Shown one piece after another: positions 31,879 through 40,887 of a stretch of 64,000 nt of DNA (the first letter of the stretch is position 1; every line of letters begins with the position of its first letter). The notes beneath the pieces were generated by a model. The model saw only the letters and a program-made list of their open reading frames with translations. It made no database searches and was not told where the DNA came from. Origin of the DNA: Clostridium tyrobutyricum DSM 2637 = ATCC 25755 = JCM 11008. GTDB lineage: Bacteria; Bacillota; Clostridia; Clostridiales; Clostridiaceae. The stretch is from assembly GCF_000359585.1 (NCBI RefSeq), contig NZ_APMH01000003.1, positions 124,001-188,000 of the forward strand. The letters run 5' to 3'. Both the position numbers and the translations under genes were made by a program.

Positions 31879-33219
31879 TTGAATAAGCTAAAAGTCGGAA
31901 TTATAAGTTTAGGCTGTGATAAAAATAGAGTGGATTCTGAAATTATTTTAAATAATTTAAAATACGATTATGATCTTGTTTCTGAATTAAAACAGGCAGA
32001 TATAATAATTGTAAATACTTGCGGATTTATAGAATCTGCCAAGCAGGAATCAATAGATACCATACTGGACATGTCTAAGTACAAAGAAGAATTTAACTGT
32101 AAAATACTAATTGCTACAGGATGCTTGGCACAAAGATATGGCAATGAAATTATGCAGCTTCTTCCAGAGGTTGATATAATGCTTGGAGTTAATGATTATG
32201 ACAAATTGAATGAAAGTATTAAAAATTATATTGAAAATAAATCTGATAAGGTATACAGTTTTAACTATAGTAATGTTAAAATAAATGAAGGAAGTAGAAT
32301 ACTTACAACAGCATCATCAACTGCTTATGTGAGAATTGCAGAAGGATGCGATAATTTATGCACTTACTGTATAATACCTAAAATTAGAGGAAAATATAGA
32401 AGTAGGAATATGAAGTCAATTTTTAAAGAATGTATGGAACTTGTGCAGCAAGGAGTAAAGGAAATAATATTAATAGCTCAGGACACTACAAGGTATGGAA
32501 TAGATTTATATGGAAGAAAAATGCTGCCTGAACTTTTACAGGACATTTCCAAAATAGATGGATTAAAATGGATTAGACTGCTTTATTGCTATCCAGAAGA
32601 GATAACGATGGAACTAATATATGAAATAGCAAAAAACAATAAGATATGCAAATATATAGATATACCTATACAGCATATAAGTGATAATATACTTAAATCC
32701 ATGGGCAGAAAAGGAAGAAAAGCTGAAATAATTCAAAATATAAATAATCTGCGAAAATTTATTCCCAATATTGTTATAAGAACTACGTTGATAGTAGGAT
32801 TTCCCGGTGAAACAGAACGGGATTTTAGAGAATTAAAACAATTTGTAAATGATATGAAGTTTGATAAACTTGGAGTTTTTAAATACTCAAGGGAAGAGGG
32901 AACTCCAGCTTATAAAATGAAAAGCCAGATTCCAGAAGATATAAAAGTTCAAAGAGAAGGAGAAATTATGTTTCTTCAGCAAAAAATATCTCAGAAAATC
33001 AATAGGGCTAAAATAGGAAAAACATATGAAGTTATTTTAGAAGATAAAAAAGATGATTTATATTTTGGCAGGAGTTATGAAATGAGTCCAGAGATAGATG
33101 GAAGTATATACATAAGGAACAAAAGTGAATTAAAAATTGGCAGTATAATAAAAATAAAAATTGTAGATAGTCTTGAATATGATTTAATGGGAGTTGTATG
33201 TGATGAATTTAGCAAATAA
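31879..33219 (+). CDS. rimO: Ribosomal protein S12 methylthiotransferase RimO
   Basis: RimO is a radical-SAM enzyme that methylthiolates Asp88 of S12. The UPF0004 domain starts at ISLGCDKNRVDSE, the radical-SAM cluster is CDNLCTYC followed by IPKIRGKYRSR, and a TRAM domain closes the protein. DKNRVDSE distinguishes RimO from MiaB. The start is TTG 31879 behind AGGAGGAG, giving 446 residues; in-frame extension to 31852 has no RBS. The end overlaps pgsA by 17 bases. Confidence 0.94.
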   Translation: MNKLKVGIISLGCDKNRVDSEIILNNLKYDYDLVSELKQADIIIVNTCGFIESAKQESIDTILDMSKYKEEFNCKILIATGCLAQRYGNEIMQLLPEVDIMLGVNDYDKLNESIKNYIENKSDKVYSFNYSNVKINEGSRILTTASSTAYVRIAEGCDNLCTYCIIPKIRGKYRSRNMKSIFKECMELVQQGVKEIILIAQDTTRYGIDLYGRKMLPELLQDISKIDGLKWIRLLYCYPEEITMELIYEIAKNNKICKYIDIPIQHISDNILKSMGRKGRKAEIIQNINNLRKFIPNIVIRTTLIVGFPGETERDFRELKQFVNDMKFDKLGVFKYSREEGTPAYKMKSQIPEDIKVQREGEIMFLQQKISQKINRAKIGKTYEVILEDKKDDLYFGRSYEMSPEIDGSIYIRNKSELKIGSIIKIKIVDSLEYDLMGVVCDEFSK

Positions 33220-33790
33220 ACTTACAATAGTTAGGATGATACTTGTTCCTGTATTTTTAGTATTTATGGCAGTAAAGGATATTCCGTATTTTAAATTTAT
33301 TGCTATAATAATATTTATTTTAGCATCGGTAACTGATAAATTAGATGGATATATAGCAAGAAGCAGAAATCAAATTACCAGGTTTGGGAAATTTATGGAT
33401 CCGCTTGCAGATAAACTGTTAGTTACAGCTGCTCTTGTATCGTTAGTTGAATATCATATAATACCAGCATGGGTATCCATGATAATAATAGCTAGAGAAT
33501 TTGCAGTAACAGGACTTAGGAGTATTGCTGCTGCTGAAGGTACGGTAATAGCAGCTAGCCCTTGGGGTAAAGCTAAGACTGTAACTCAAATAATAGCTAT
33601 AATATTTGCTCTTATAAATTTAAATTATAATCATATATCTTTAGGATTACTTAGAACTGTAGTAAATCATCCTCATAAATTTTTAAATTTGACTACAGAT
33701 ATCTTTATGGCATTAGCCATAATAATGACTATAGTGTCTGGTGTAGATTATTTTGTTAAGAATAAAAAAGTAATAAATATTGATAAATAA
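33203..33790 (+). CDS. pgsA: CDP-diacylglycerol-glycerol-3-phosphate 3-phosphatidyltransferase
   Basis: PgsA makes phosphatidylglycerol-phosphate from CDP-diacylglycerol (the CdsA product) and glycerol-3-phosphate at the membrane. The CDP-alcohol phosphotransferase motif D-x2-DG-x2-AR-x8-G-x3-D-x3-D is read as DKLDGYIAR...GKFMDPLADK (about residues 50-76). There are about five membrane helices in 195 residues. ATG 33203 has ATGGGAG 10 bases upstream. In B. subtilis cinA lies between pgsA and recA; here it is missing. Confidence 0.95.
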   Translation: MNLANKLTIVRMILVPVFLVFMAVKDIPYFKFIAIIIFILASVTDKLDGYIARSRNQITRFGKFMDPLADKLLVTAALVSLVEYHIIPAWVSMIIIAREFAVTGLRSIAAAEGTVIAASPWGKAKTVTQIIAIIFALINLNYNHISLGLLRTVVNHPHKFLNLTTDIFMALAIIMTIVSGVDYFVKNKKVINIDK

Positions 33791-33798
33791 AATTTTAA

Positions 33799-33845
33799 TT
33801 TTTAGAGTTTTAATTCATGTGATTAATGGATTAAAACTCTAAAAA
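33799..33845. repeat. Long inverted repeat between pgsA and recA
   Basis: A perfect arm of at least 14 bp (33801-33814 with 33830-33843), extendable with flanking T and A runs, has a 15-base loop. The descending arm is followed by A rather than T, so it is not a classic terminator on the plus strand. It could stop transcription weakly in either direction or protect the 3' end of the pgsA mRNA. Confidence 0.6.
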
Positions 33846-33944
33846 AATGTCTATAATTAGTTATATAGGTGAAATTATATCATTAGTAATTTTGACTATG
33901 TAAAAATTATTTTATAATATGATATCGGAGATTTAATTTATAGG

Positions 33945-33973
33945 TTGACTGTATAAATAATGTGGTATATAAT
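33945..33973 (+). promoter_or_regulatory. recA promoter
   Basis: -35 TTGACT (33945-33950), a 17-base spacer and -10 TATAAT (33968-33973). The predicted start is near 33980, exactly where the LexA-type operator begins. Confidence 0.85.
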
Positions 33974-33979
33974 GATTAG

Positions 33980-33991
33980 GAACATACGTTC
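33980..33991. promoter_or_regulatory. LexA (SOS) operator of recA
   Basis: GAACATACGTTC is a perfect GAAC-N4-GTTC dyad, the core of the Gram-positive LexA/DinR box. It sits 6 bases after the -10, so bound LexA would block initiation. recA is a classic SOS gene, which supports the call. Confidence 0.9.
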
Positions 33992-34014
33992 GAATATGAA
34001 AGGATGTGAAATCT

Positions 34015-35100
34015 TTGGCAAGTTTAAATAATGAAAAGCTAAAAGCTATAGAATCAGCTATGGGACAGATAGAAAAACAATTTGGAAAAGGTTCTATAAT
34101 GAAACTTGGAGAAAATAGTATATTAGATATAGATTCCATTTCTACAGGGTGTCTCGATTTGGACATAGCACTTGGAATAGGAGGAGTTCCAAGAGGAAGA
34201 GTAGTTGAAATTTTTGGACCAGAATCATCTGGAAAAACTACAGTAGCACTGCATATAGTGGCAGAGGCTCAAAAAACAGGTGGGGTAGCAGCATTTATAG
34301 ATGCAGAGCATGCCCTAGATCCTTCCTATGCTAGAAACTTAGGAGTAGATATTGAAAATCTAATAGTATCTCAGCCGGACACAGGAGAGCAAGCACTTGA
34401 AATAGTGGAAGCATTGGTTAGATCAAATGCCATAGATGTAATTGTAATTGACTCTGTAGCAGCGTTGGTACCAAAAGCAGAAATAGAAGGAGAAATGGGA
34501 GATTCTCATGTAGGACTTCAAGCTAGACTTATGTCACAAGCTCTTAGAAAGTTAACAGCATCAATTAATAAATCAAGGTGTGTAACGGTATTTATAAATC
34601 AACTTAGAGAAAAGGTTGGTGTTATGTTTGGCAATCCCGAAACTACTCCTGGTGGAAGAGCATTAAAATTTTATTCTTCTGTTAGAATGGATGTAAGGAG
34701 AATAGATTCTATAAAACAAGGAGATAATATTGTTGGAAATAGAACCAAAGTAAAAGTTATTAAAAATAAAGTGGCACCTCCTTTTAAACGTGCGGAATTT
34801 GATATAATGTATAATCATGGAATATCAAAGGAGGGCAATGTTTTAGACGTTGGGGTTAGAGAAGAATTTGTTCAAAAAAGTGGAGCCTGGTTTTCCTATA
34901 ATGAAACAAGACTTGGCCAGGGAAGAGAAAATTCCAAACAATTTTTGAGGGATAATCCAGATATAAGATTGGAAATAGAAAATAAGATAAGAGAAAAATA
35001 TAATTTGCCTTTAGAAAAGCCTAATAAAAGGGAAAATGATAAAAATAAAGGTGAAAAGTCAGTTGATGAAAAAAGCAATTTAAAAACACAAGATAAATAG
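34015..35100 (+). CDS. recA: Recombinase RecA
   Basis: RecA is the strand-exchange ATPase and LexA co-protease. It has the N-terminal [20 protein letters not shown] helix, Walker [10 protein letters not shown] (residues 68-76), the Walker B region [15 protein letters not shown], and the L2 segment [10 protein letters not shown]. The C-terminal tail is Lys/Glu/Asp-rich. TTG 34015 after AAAGGATGTGA gives a start like that of clostridial homologues; the in-frame GTG at 34006 is part of the RBS. The 361 residues are slightly longer than usual because of the tail. Confidence 0.98.
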   Translation: MASLNNEKLKAIESAMGQIEKQFGKGSIMKLGENSILDIDSISTGCLDLDIALGIGGVPRGRVVEIFGPESSGKTTVALHIVAEAQKTGGVAAFIDAEHALDPSYARNLGVDIENLIVSQPDTGEQALEIVEALVRSNAIDVIVIDSVAALVPKAEIEGEMGDSHVGLQARLMSQALRKLTASINKSRCVTVFINQLREKVGVMFGNPETTPGGRALKFYSSVRMDVRRIDSIKQGDNIVGNRTKVKVIKNKVAPPFKRAEFDIMYNHGISKEGNVLDVGVREEFVQKSGAWFSYNETRLGQGRENSKQFLRDNPDIRLEIENKIREKYNLPLEKPNKRENDKNKGEKSVDEKSNLKTQDK

Positions 35101-35158
35101 ATAATTTTTATTTATAAAATTAACCAATATATGCATAATAGTATTGCAGTATAGGAAC

Positions 35159-35187
35159 TTGACAATGTTTAAAATATAATATAAAAT
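35159..35187 (+). promoter_or_regulatory. rny promoter
   Basis: -35 TTGACA (35159-35164), 17-base spacer, -10 TAAAAT (35182-35187). The 6-bp hairpin GACAAA/TTTGTC (35191-35208) falls at the predicted 5' end of the mRNA, where it could protect against 5'-end-dependent decay. Confidence 0.65.
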
Positions 35188-35309
35188 TAAGACAAATTCT
35201 GGTTTGTCATGTGCTTAGAAATTACCAATTGAATAAATATGACACCTTTTCTACGCTTACATATTTTAAAGGTTATAGATGCATAAAGATAAGCAAGGGA
35301 GGTGTACAT

Positions 35310-36854
35310 GTGAATTCTATATTAATATATGAAATTATTGCTGGTATAGTTATAGCAGTCATTATATTAGCTCAATTTTATACTATAAAAAATAAATTAT
35401 CTGATATAAAATCAAAAACTATTGAAGAATCCAATAAATTACGTGAAGAGTCTAAAAAAGAGGCTGAATCCAAAAGAAAAGAAATTATATTAGAAGCCAA
35501 AGAAGAAGCCCACAGATTAAGAAATGATGTGGAAAGGGAGTCTAGAGATAGGCGAAATGAAGTTCAAAGACTTGAAAGAAGGATTATTCAAAGGGAAGAA
35601 TCGTTAGATAAGAAAAATGATATGCTTGAAAAAAGGGAAAATGCTCTGGATAGAAAGCAACAAGAAATTGGGAAAATGCAGTCTGGTATAGAGGATCTTT
35701 ATAAAAAACAAAATGAGGAGCTTCAAAGATTATCAGGACTGAGTTCCGAAGACGCTAAGGAAATTTTATTAGAAAAAGTTAGAAAAGAAATTAAGCACGA
35801 ATCTGCAGTTATGATTAAGGAAATTGAAGCTAAAGCTAAAGAAGAAGCTGATAAAAAAGCTAGAGAAATTATAACTTGTGCTATACAAAGATGTGCTGCA
35901 GATCATGTAGCGGAAACTACAGTACATGTTGTAACTCTTCCCAATGATGAAATGAAGGGAAGAATAATAGGAAGAGAAGGTAGAAATATAAGAACTCTTG
36001 AAACTTTAACAGGTGTAGATTTAATTATTGACGATACACCTGAAGCTGTAATATTGTCAGGATTTGATCCTATAAGAAGAGAGATTGCTAGAATAGCGTT
36101 AGAAAAACTTATAATTGATGGAAGAATACATCCAGCGAGAATAGAAGAAATGGTAGAGAAAGCTAAAAAAGAATTGGAAAGTGATATTAAAGAAGAGGGT
36201 GAACAGGCCTCATTTGAAACTGGGGTACATGGTCTTCATTTAGAAATAATAAAATTACTTGGAAGATTGAAATATAGAACCAGTTATGGTCAAAATGTAT
36301 TAAAACATTCTATAGAAGTTTCTTATTTAGCTGGTCTCATGGCTTCTGAAATAGGTATGGATCCAACTATAGCAAAAAGAGCTGGTCTTCTTCATGATAT
36401 AGGCAAGGCAGTTGATCATGAAGTTGAAGGTCCACATGCAATTATAGGAGCAGATGTAGCTAAAAAATATCATGAATCACCATTGATAGTAAATGCTATA
36501 GCAGCCCATCATGGAGATGTAGAATTTCAATCTTTAGAAGCAATACTTGTTCAGGCAGCTGATGCAATTTCAGCAGCTAGACCTGGAGCTAGAAGAGAGA
36601 CTTTGGAAGCTTATATCAAGCGTTTGGAAAAATTAGAAGAGATAGCAAATACATGTGAAGGTGTAGAAAAGTCATATGCCATTCAAGCGGGTAGAGAACT
36701 TAGAATTATGGTTAAACCAGAAGATATTGACGATGCAGGAGCTGTTGAGATGGCAAGGAATGTAGTAAAAAGGGTAGAAGAAGAATTAGAATATCCTGGT
36801 CAAATCAAAGTAAATGTAATTAGAGAGACTCGAGCAGTTGAGTATGCAAAATAA
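35310..36854 (+). CDS. rny: Ribonuclease Y
   Basis: RNase Y is the membrane-anchored endoribonuclease that starts mRNA decay in Firmicutes. It has one N-terminal membrane helix (about residues 4-24), a long charged coiled coil (about 30-190), a KH domain ([18 protein letters not shown] near 220) and an HD domain with [12 protein letters not shown] (about 358-369) and AAHHGDVE. The start is GTG 35310 behind GGGAGGTG; the overlapping ATG at 35308 is out of frame and stops at once. The 514 residues are normal. spoVS follows; ymdB, found between them in bacilli, is absent. Confidence 0.96.
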   Translation: MNSILIYEIIAGIVIAVIILAQFYTIKNKLSDIKSKTIEESNKLREESKKEAESKRKEIILEAKEEAHRLRNDVERESRDRRNEVQRLERRIIQREESLDKKNDMLEKRENALDRKQQEIGKMQSGIEDLYKKQNEELQRLSGLSSEDAKEILLEKVRKEIKHESAVMIKEIEAKAKEEADKKAREIITCAIQRCAADHVAETTVHVVTLPNDEMKGRIIGREGRNIRTLETLTGVDLIIDDTPEAVILSGFDPIRREIARIALEKLIIDGRIHPARIEEMVEKAKKELESDIKEEGEQASFETGVHGLHLEIIKLLGRLKYRTSYGQNVLKHSIEVSYLAGLMASEIGMDPTIAKRAGLLHDIGKAVDHEVEGPHAIIGADVAKKYHESPLIVNAIAAHHGDVEFQSLEAILVQAADAISAARPGARRETLEAYIKRLEKLEEIANTCEGVEKSYAIQAGRELRIMVKPEDIDDAGAVEMARNVVKRVEEELEYPGQIKVNVIRETRAVEYAK

Positions 36855-36917
36855 TAATTAAAATAAATGAGAATTTCTTTTGGATTTTTTAAATGATGAA
36901 GCTTTATTAAATCTAAA

Positions 36918-36942
36918 AGGAATTTTTAATTTTTTGTAGAAT
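36918..36942 (+). promoter_or_regulatory. Sigma-H-like promoter of spoVS
   Basis: AGGAATT (36918-36924), an 11-base spacer and GTAGAAT (36936-36942) match the B. subtilis sigma-H consensus RnAGGAwWW-N11/12-RnnGAAT at every fixed position. spoVS is sigma-H dependent in B. subtilis. The transcript would start about 55 bases before the gene. Confidence 0.7.
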
Positions 36943-37002
36943 ATTATAAAGTGATAATAATAATATCAATAACAAATAGGGTTAATATATAGGAGGGTTA
37001 CT

Positions 37003-37263
37003 ATGGAAGTATTAAAAGTTTCAGCAAAATCAAGTCCAAATTCAGTTGCAGGGGCTCTTGCGGGGGTATTAAGAGAACGTGGAGCTGCAGAAATACAGGC
37101 TATAGGAGCTGGTGCATTGAATCAGTCAATTAAAGCAGTGGCAATTGCTAGAGGGTTTGTGGCACCTAGTGGAATCGATTTAATATGTATACCAGCTTTT
37201 ACCGATGTTGAGATAGATGGTGAGGAAAGAACTGCTATTAAGTTAATAGTGCAGCCAAGATAA
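37003..37263 (+). CDS. spoVS: Stage V sporulation protein S
   Basis: SpoVS is a small Alba-like-fold protein needed for normal spore coat and core development in B. subtilis. It is highly conserved: the protein starts MEVLKVSAKSSPNSVAGALA, and GAGALNQSIKAVAIARGF follows. The 86 residues are exactly the usual length. AGGAGGG precedes ATG 37003. A sigma-H-type promoter lies upstream and a terminator downstream, so it is probably monocistronic. Confidence 0.96.
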   Translation: MEVLKVSAKSSPNSVAGALAGVLRERGAAEIQAIGAGALNQSIKAVAIARGFVAPSGIDLICIPAFTDVEIDGEERTAIKLIVQPR

Positions 37264-37288
37264 ATATAGATTGAATATTGTATTCATG

Positions 37289-37320
37289 GGGACTTGAATT
37301 ATTATCAAGTCCTTGTTTAA
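37289..37320 (+). terminator. Intrinsic terminator of spoVS
   Basis: A perfect 8-bp stem, GGACTTGA (37290-37297) with TCAAGTCC (37305-37312) and loop ATTATTA, is followed by TTGTTT. Confidence 0.85.
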
Positions 37321-37387
37321 TTTATCCATTGACTATCTTACATACTATGTTAAAATTAAAAAAGATATACAACCTAGGAGGATTTTT

Positions 37388-38248
37388 ATGGCAGCATTGT
37401 TAGAATTAATGAGACCAAAACAGTGGATTAAAAATTTTTTTGTTTTTGCAGCAGTTATTTTTTCGGGAAAATTTTTAAACATAAATGCAGTTGTTTCAAA
37501 CATGTTGACATTTATACTATTTTGTATTACTTCATCAATAGTATATATATTGAATGATATAGTTGATATAGAAAAGGACAAATGCCATCCTGAAAAAAAG
37601 AAAAGACCTCTTCCAAGTGGAAGGGTAAGTAAAAAGTCAGCTATAATTTTAGATATAATTCTATTTGTTTTAGTCAGTTTTATAAGTTATAGATTTATGG
37701 ATATTGCAATATTTAGCATAATACTGATTTATATAATTATAAATATAATGTATTCTTTCAAATTAAAAAATGTAGTTATAATAGATGTAATGATAATTAC
37801 CTTTGGATTTATGTTGAGGGTAGAGAGTGGAAGCATTGCTACAGGAGTATCTGTATCACCGTGGCTGTTTTTGTGTACTGTACTTTTATCTCTATTTTTG
37901 GCACTAAATAAAAGGAAAAGTGAGATATTGACATTAAAAGATAAAAGTGCATCTCATAGAAAAATATTAGAAGAGTATTCTGTTAATAATATAGATAAAA
38001 TGCTTACTATAGTTAATCCGTCTATATTAATGGCATATTGTCTTTATACATTTAGCTCAATTCAAAGTAGGACCATGATGCTTACAATTCCATTTGTACT
38101 CTATGGAATATTCAGATATGAATACTTGATAGACAAGAAAAATTTAGGAGGCAGGCCCGAAGATGTTTTTGCTAAAGATAAGCCATTTTTAATAGACATT
38201 ATTATTTGGATTATAAGTGTAGTTGCTATAATATATCTAAAACTTTAG
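37388..38248 (+). CDS. UbiA-family polyprenyl-phosphate phosphoribosyltransferase (DPPR synthase-like)
   Basis: This is an integral membrane prenyltransferase-fold enzyme. Compared from memory with mycobacterial decaprenyl-phosphate 5-phosphoribosyltransferase (Rv3806c/UbiA), the key stretches line up: RPKQWIKNFF at the N terminus, the metal-binding YILNDIVDIEKDKCHPEKKK, the second motif GFMLRVESGS, and a C-terminal GGRPEDVF. In mycobacteria this reaction makes the precursor of the arabinose donor. There are about eight or nine membrane helices in 286 residues. ATG 37388 follows GGAGG. Paired with a GT-C enzyme 17 bases downstream. The pentose role is inferred. Confidence 0.8.
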   Translation: MAALLELMRPKQWIKNFFVFAAVIFSGKFLNINAVVSNMLTFILFCITSSIVYILNDIVDIEKDKCHPEKKKRPLPSGRVSKKSAIILDIILFVLVSFISYRFMDIAIFSIILIYIIINIMYSFKLKNVVIIDVMIITFGFMLRVESGSIATGVSVSPWLFLCTVLLSLFLALNKRKSEILTLKDKSASHRKILEEYSVNNIDKMLTIVNPSILMAYCLYTFSSIQSRTMMLTIPFVLYGIFRYEYLIDKKNLGGRPEDVFAKDKPFLIDIIIWIISVVAIIYLKL

Positions 38249-38265
38249 AAAGGTGCCGATTTTGG

Positions 38266-39522
38266 ATGAAGATAAGAAATATTTTAAAAGATACATTTTA
38301 TTATAAAATCATTATGATAATAGGTATGGTATTATGTGCATTGTGGATAATATTTATAAATTCCGCACCATTCTCAGATTTTGATTATTATTATAAAATG
38401 GCAGTTACAATAGCAAATGGAGGTTCATGGGGAGATACGTATACTTCAGTTGGATATTCCATTGTATTGGGTGGCATATTTAAGTTATTTGGAGCTAGTG
38501 TTATTAAAGCTAAAATATTCAATATAATATTGACATTTATAAGTTACTTATTATTTAAATCAATTTTATTTAAACTAGATTTAAATGATATAGATAGAAG
38601 GATACTATTTGCTTTGTTTGTATTTATACCAAATAATATTTTTTATAATAGTATATTAGGTACAGAACTACTTTTTACAGTAGTACTTTTAATTATAACT
38701 AATTTCTATATGAGTGAAGTAAAATTTAAATACTTTTGGATTGGTATTTTATCAGGAATTAATACTATGATTAAGCCATTTTTTATAATAATATTTTTTG
38801 CAATATTTCTTGTGGAAATTATAATGAACAAGAAGATTATAGGTTCTATAAAAAATGCATTGATAGTATTAGTTGTGACAGTTATTGTAATTTCGCCCTG
38901 GATATATAGAAATTCTAAATTAATGGGTGAATTTACTTATGTGTCCAATAACGGAGGAATAGTACTATATATAAATAATAACTCCCAAAATTCAAAAGGA
39001 CGTTGGATGGCGGCCAGTTCAGTTGAAAATTCCATTGTAAATACTTCAGAATATAAAAATGAAAATATGACTGGTAAAAATAAAATGTTAAGTACATCTG
39101 CTAAAGAATGGATAAAATCTCATCCTGCCAAATTTATTGAATTGGGATTTAAAAGACTTTTTAATACATATTTTGTAGGAGATGATATAATTTATAGTAC
39201 ATATGCAAGCGGAATAAGCAATGGCTTTAGGTATTTTCTTATTGCTTATGCAAATCTTATAAGGGAGATAGTTTTCGCTCCAGCTATATTATGTATAATA
39301 GTTTATAGTATATTTATATTAAAATGTTTAATAAAACGCAGAAGCTATCTTATTAGTAAATTTAATATATATGGAGTATTACTATTCTTTATGTTTACAT
39401 GTGTTTATTTTGTAACGGAAGGACAGGGAAGGTATTCCTTTCCAATAATATTTGTGCTTTTATATTATTTTTATATGTTTTTTAAAAATTTATTTTTATT
39501 TGGCAAGATAAGAAAAAATTAA
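38266..39522 (+). CDS. Polytopic GT-C glycosyltransferase, PMT/ArnT-like
   Basis: This 418-residue membrane protein has about ten membrane helices. An acidic motif SDFDYYY in the first outer loop (about residues 41-47) is followed by GWGD/YTSVGYSIVLGG-like loop sequence, and WIYRNSKLMG comes later. Acidic residues in the first loop and the large C-terminal outer segment (about 230-320) are typical of GT-C enzymes that use polyprenyl-phosphate sugars. The start is ATG 38266, with GAAAGGTG about 10 bases upstream; an in-frame start at 38206 overlaps the upstream gene. It is probably an operon with the UbiA-like enzyme. Acceptor unknown. Confidence 0.68.
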   Translation: MKIRNILKDTFYYKIIMIIGMVLCALWIIFINSAPFSDFDYYYKMAVTIANGGSWGDTYTSVGYSIVLGGIFKLFGASVIKAKIFNIILTFISYLLFKSILFKLDLNDIDRRILFALFVFIPNNIFYNSILGTELLFTVVLLIITNFYMSEVKFKYFWIGILSGINTMIKPFFIIIFFAIFLVEIIMNKKIIGSIKNALIVLVVTVIVISPWIYRNSKLMGEFTYVSNNGGIVLYINNNSQNSKGRWMAASSVENSIVNTSEYKNENMTGKNKMLSTSAKEWIKSHPAKFIELGFKRLFNTYFVGDDIIYSTYASGISNGFRYFLIAYANLIREIVFAPAILCIIVYSIFILKCLIKRRSYLISKFNIYGVLLFFMFTCVYFVTEGQGRYSFPIIFVLLYYFYMFFKNLFLFGKIRKN

Positions 39523-39539
39523 ATAGATTATTTAATTTT
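39515..39539 (+). terminator. AT-only hairpin over the stop of the GT-C gene
   Basis: The 10-bp stem AAAATTAAAT (39515-39524) pairs with ATTTAATTTT (39530-39539). It is pure A-T and overlaps the stop codon, so it is at best a weak terminator. Confidence 0.35.
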
Positions 39540-39598
39540 GGCTTCATGAACAGTTAATAATTTAAAATATCATTCAAATGTAAAATGGAGGAATAAAA

Positions 39599-40792
39599 AT
39601 GAACTTATCAAAAAAAGCTGAAAAAATTCAAGCATCTATAACTTTAGCAATAACAGCCAAAGCAAAACAAATGAAGTCAGAAGGTATTGATGTAATAGGA
39701 TTTGGAGCAGGAGAACCCGATTTCAATACACCACAGTATATTCAAGAAGCTGCTTTAGATGCAATGAAAAATGGTTTTACTAAATATACTCCAGCTGCTG
39801 GAATAGCTGATCTTAGACAGGAAATAGCAAATAAATTTAAAAAGGATAATAATTTAAACTATGGAATTGCTCAGATTATTGTATCCACAGGTGCCAAACA
39901 GTGTATTTCAAATGTATTATCTGCTATATTAAATCCAGGAGATGAAGTGCTTATAGCAGTGCCATACTGGGTTAGTTATCCTGAACTTGTAAAGCTTGCT
40001 GATGGTATACCTGTTTTTGTATCAACTAAAGCGGAAAATGGATTTAAATATACTATAGAAGATCTTGAGAAGTCAGTTACAACTAAAACTAAAGCAATTA
40101 TAATAAATAGTCCTAATAATCCTACTGGAAGTGTATATACTAAAGAGGAACTCTCCAATATAGCAGAATTTGCAAAGAAGAAAGATATAATTATAATATC
40201 TGATGAAATATATGAAAAATTAATATATAATAATAACCTTCATATAAGTATAGCAAGTATATCAGAAGACGCTTATAATAGAACAATAGTTATAAATGGA
40301 ATGTCAAAGACTTATGCTATGACAGGCTGGAGATTAGGATATGCAGCAGGAAACAGTAAAATAATAAAATTAATGTCTAATATACAAAGCCATACTACAG
40401 GCAATGCTAATTCCATATCCCAATATGCATCTTTGTGTGCGTTAAAACACGATAGTTCTGATATTAAATACATGATAAAAGAATTTGACAATAGAAGAAA
40501 ATATATGATATCACGTATAGAAAATATACAAGGAATAACTGCTATTAAACCACAAGGTGCATTTTATGTAATGATAAATATATCAAAATTATTTGGCAGA
40601 AAAGTTGATGGAGTTGAAATTAATGATTCACTTGGTTTTTCCAGTGAACTTCTTGAAAAGGAAAAAGTAGCAGTAATACCAGGTAGTGGTTTTGGAGTGA
40701 ATAATTATATTAGACTATCATATGCTACATCTATGGAAAATATAAAGGAAGGATTGGATAGAATAGAAAAGTTTATCAATGGTATAAATTAA
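39599..40792 (+). CDS. Pyridoxal-phosphate aspartate aminotransferase, class I
   Basis: This is a class I/II aminotransferase of the bacterial AspB (Ib) group, moving the amino group between aspartate and 2-oxoglutarate. Motifs include GAGEPDFNTP, YTPAAGIADLR, INSPNNPTG, SDEIYEKL and the PLP-lysine segment MSKTYAMTGWRLGY, with the substrate Arg in NNYIRLSYA. The 397 residues fit. GGAGG precedes ATG 39599. Alternative amino acid substrates cannot be excluded. Confidence 0.9.
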   Translation: MNLSKKAEKIQASITLAITAKAKQMKSEGIDVIGFGAGEPDFNTPQYIQEAALDAMKNGFTKYTPAAGIADLRQEIANKFKKDNNLNYGIAQIIVSTGAKQCISNVLSAILNPGDEVLIAVPYWVSYPELVKLADGIPVFVSTKAENGFKYTIEDLEKSVTTKTKAIIINSPNNPTGSVYTKEELSNIAEFAKKKDIIIISDEIYEKLIYNNNLHISIASISEDAYNRTIVINGMSKTYAMTGWRLGYAAGNSKIIKLMSNIQSHTTGNANSISQYASLCALKHDSSDIKYMIKEFDNRRKYMISRIENIQGITAIKPQGAFYVMINISKLFGRKVDGVEINDSLGFSSELLEKEKVAVIPGSGFGVNNYIRLSYATSMENIKEGLDRIEKFINGIN

Positions 40793-40807
40793 TTTAACCA
40801 AAATATG

Positions 40808-40836
40808 TTTAAAAGAAGTAAAAAAAATGTTATAAT
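40808..40836 (+). promoter_or_regulatory. ptsH promoter (extended -10)
   Basis: TGT-TATAAT (40828-40836) forms an extended -10, and TTTAAA (40808-40813) at 17-base spacing is a weak -35. The leader is about 45 bases. Confidence 0.6.
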
Positions 40837-40887
40837 GAAAAGAGAGTTTTTAAATAATTTAATTACAGAATAATTGAGGTGAATAAA

